Shown here: positions 6,022 to 6,050 of the stretch, piece after piece | Position numbering within the stretch: position 1 is the first letter of the stretch | How the letters are laid out: the number at the start of each line of letters is the position of its first letter | Source of the DNA: an uncultured Cellvibrio sp. | GTDB lineage: Bacteria > Pseudomonadota > Gammaproteobacteria > Pseudomonadales > Cellvibrionaceae | Reading direction: 5' to 3' | NCBI GenBank assembly: GCA_937958105.1 | Contig: CALFXJ010000007.1 | Location: forward strand, 1-6,050 | Length of the DNA: 6,050 nucleotides | Made by a program: the position numbers and the translations under genes | Notes under the pieces: generated by a model | Seen by the model: the letters and a program-made list of their open reading frames with translations, nothing else | Told to the model about the DNA's origin: nothing | The model's database searches: none

Positions 6022-6050
6022 GGATTAGCCGCGCGCAGCGCGGCTAATCC
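6022..6050. repeat. GC-rich palindrome after urtA, REP-like, cut by window edge
   Basis: The bases from 6022 to 6034 pair perfectly with 6038-6050, giving a 13-base-pair stem closed by GCA. The preceding GTAGGTC (6015-6021) is the lead-in commonly seen in dispersed proteobacterial repeats of the GTAGGTCGGATTAGC...GCTAATCCGAC kind. The stem probably extends by at least the C at 6021 beyond the edge. No T-run is visible, so it is not a classical intrinsic terminator on what can be seen. It could still stabilise the urtA mRNA 3' end or weaken read-through to following genes. Confidence 0.65.

Overview
The window looks like a piece of a gammaproteobacterial chromosome of moderate GC content. The protein style, the gene layout and the dispersed palindrome at the right edge all fit this. 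A marine or Cellvibrio/Marinobacter-like lineage is a guess from memory and is not demonstrated. The window holds three complete protein genes and one information-rich divergent intergenic region. There are no tRNA or rRNA genes, no insertion sequences and no CRISPR array.

Left part (1-4363, minus strand): a two-gene signalling operon. The first gene transcribed (902-4363) encodes a protein of about 1150 residues. Its first ~490 residues look like a 12-helix NCS1-type (cytosine/purine/allantoin permease family) transporter. A compact module with nine cysteines follows, then two more membrane helices, a coiled coil, a complete histidine kinase core and a receiver domain. The second gene (1-915) overlaps it by 14 bases and encodes a LuxR/NarL-type response regulator with a PAS-like middle region. 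Together they look like a transporter-shaped sensor and its DNA-binding partner.

Middle part (about 4364-4767): a 404-base divergent control region. It contains a good sigma-54-like promoter facing the kinase gene and a weaker sigma-70-like one. The pentamer GTTAA occurs six times, including a tandem 15-base repeat just upstream of the right-hand gene and an exact 12-base inverted pair. There is also a CACCGTG direct repeat with 11-base spacing and a possible nested stem-loop. These are candidate binding sites for the adjacent regulator, for NtrC or for other factors.

Right part (4768-6012, plus strand): a secreted periplasmic binding protein of the UrtA (urea / short-chain amide) family with a clear signal peptide. 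Ten bases after its stop codon lies a perfect 13-base-pair palindrome that runs to the window edge. It resembles the GTAGGTCGGATTAGC-type dispersed repeats of proteobacteria.

Working model (inference): the NCS1-like part senses, or transports and senses, a nitrogenous compound such as a nucleobase, hydantoin, allantoin or urea relative. The kinase passes the signal to the LuxR-type regulator, which controls the divergent binding-protein gene and any transporter or catabolic genes that follow outside the window. The least described parts are the cysteine module, the transporter-kinase fusion itself and the GTTAA-rich control region.
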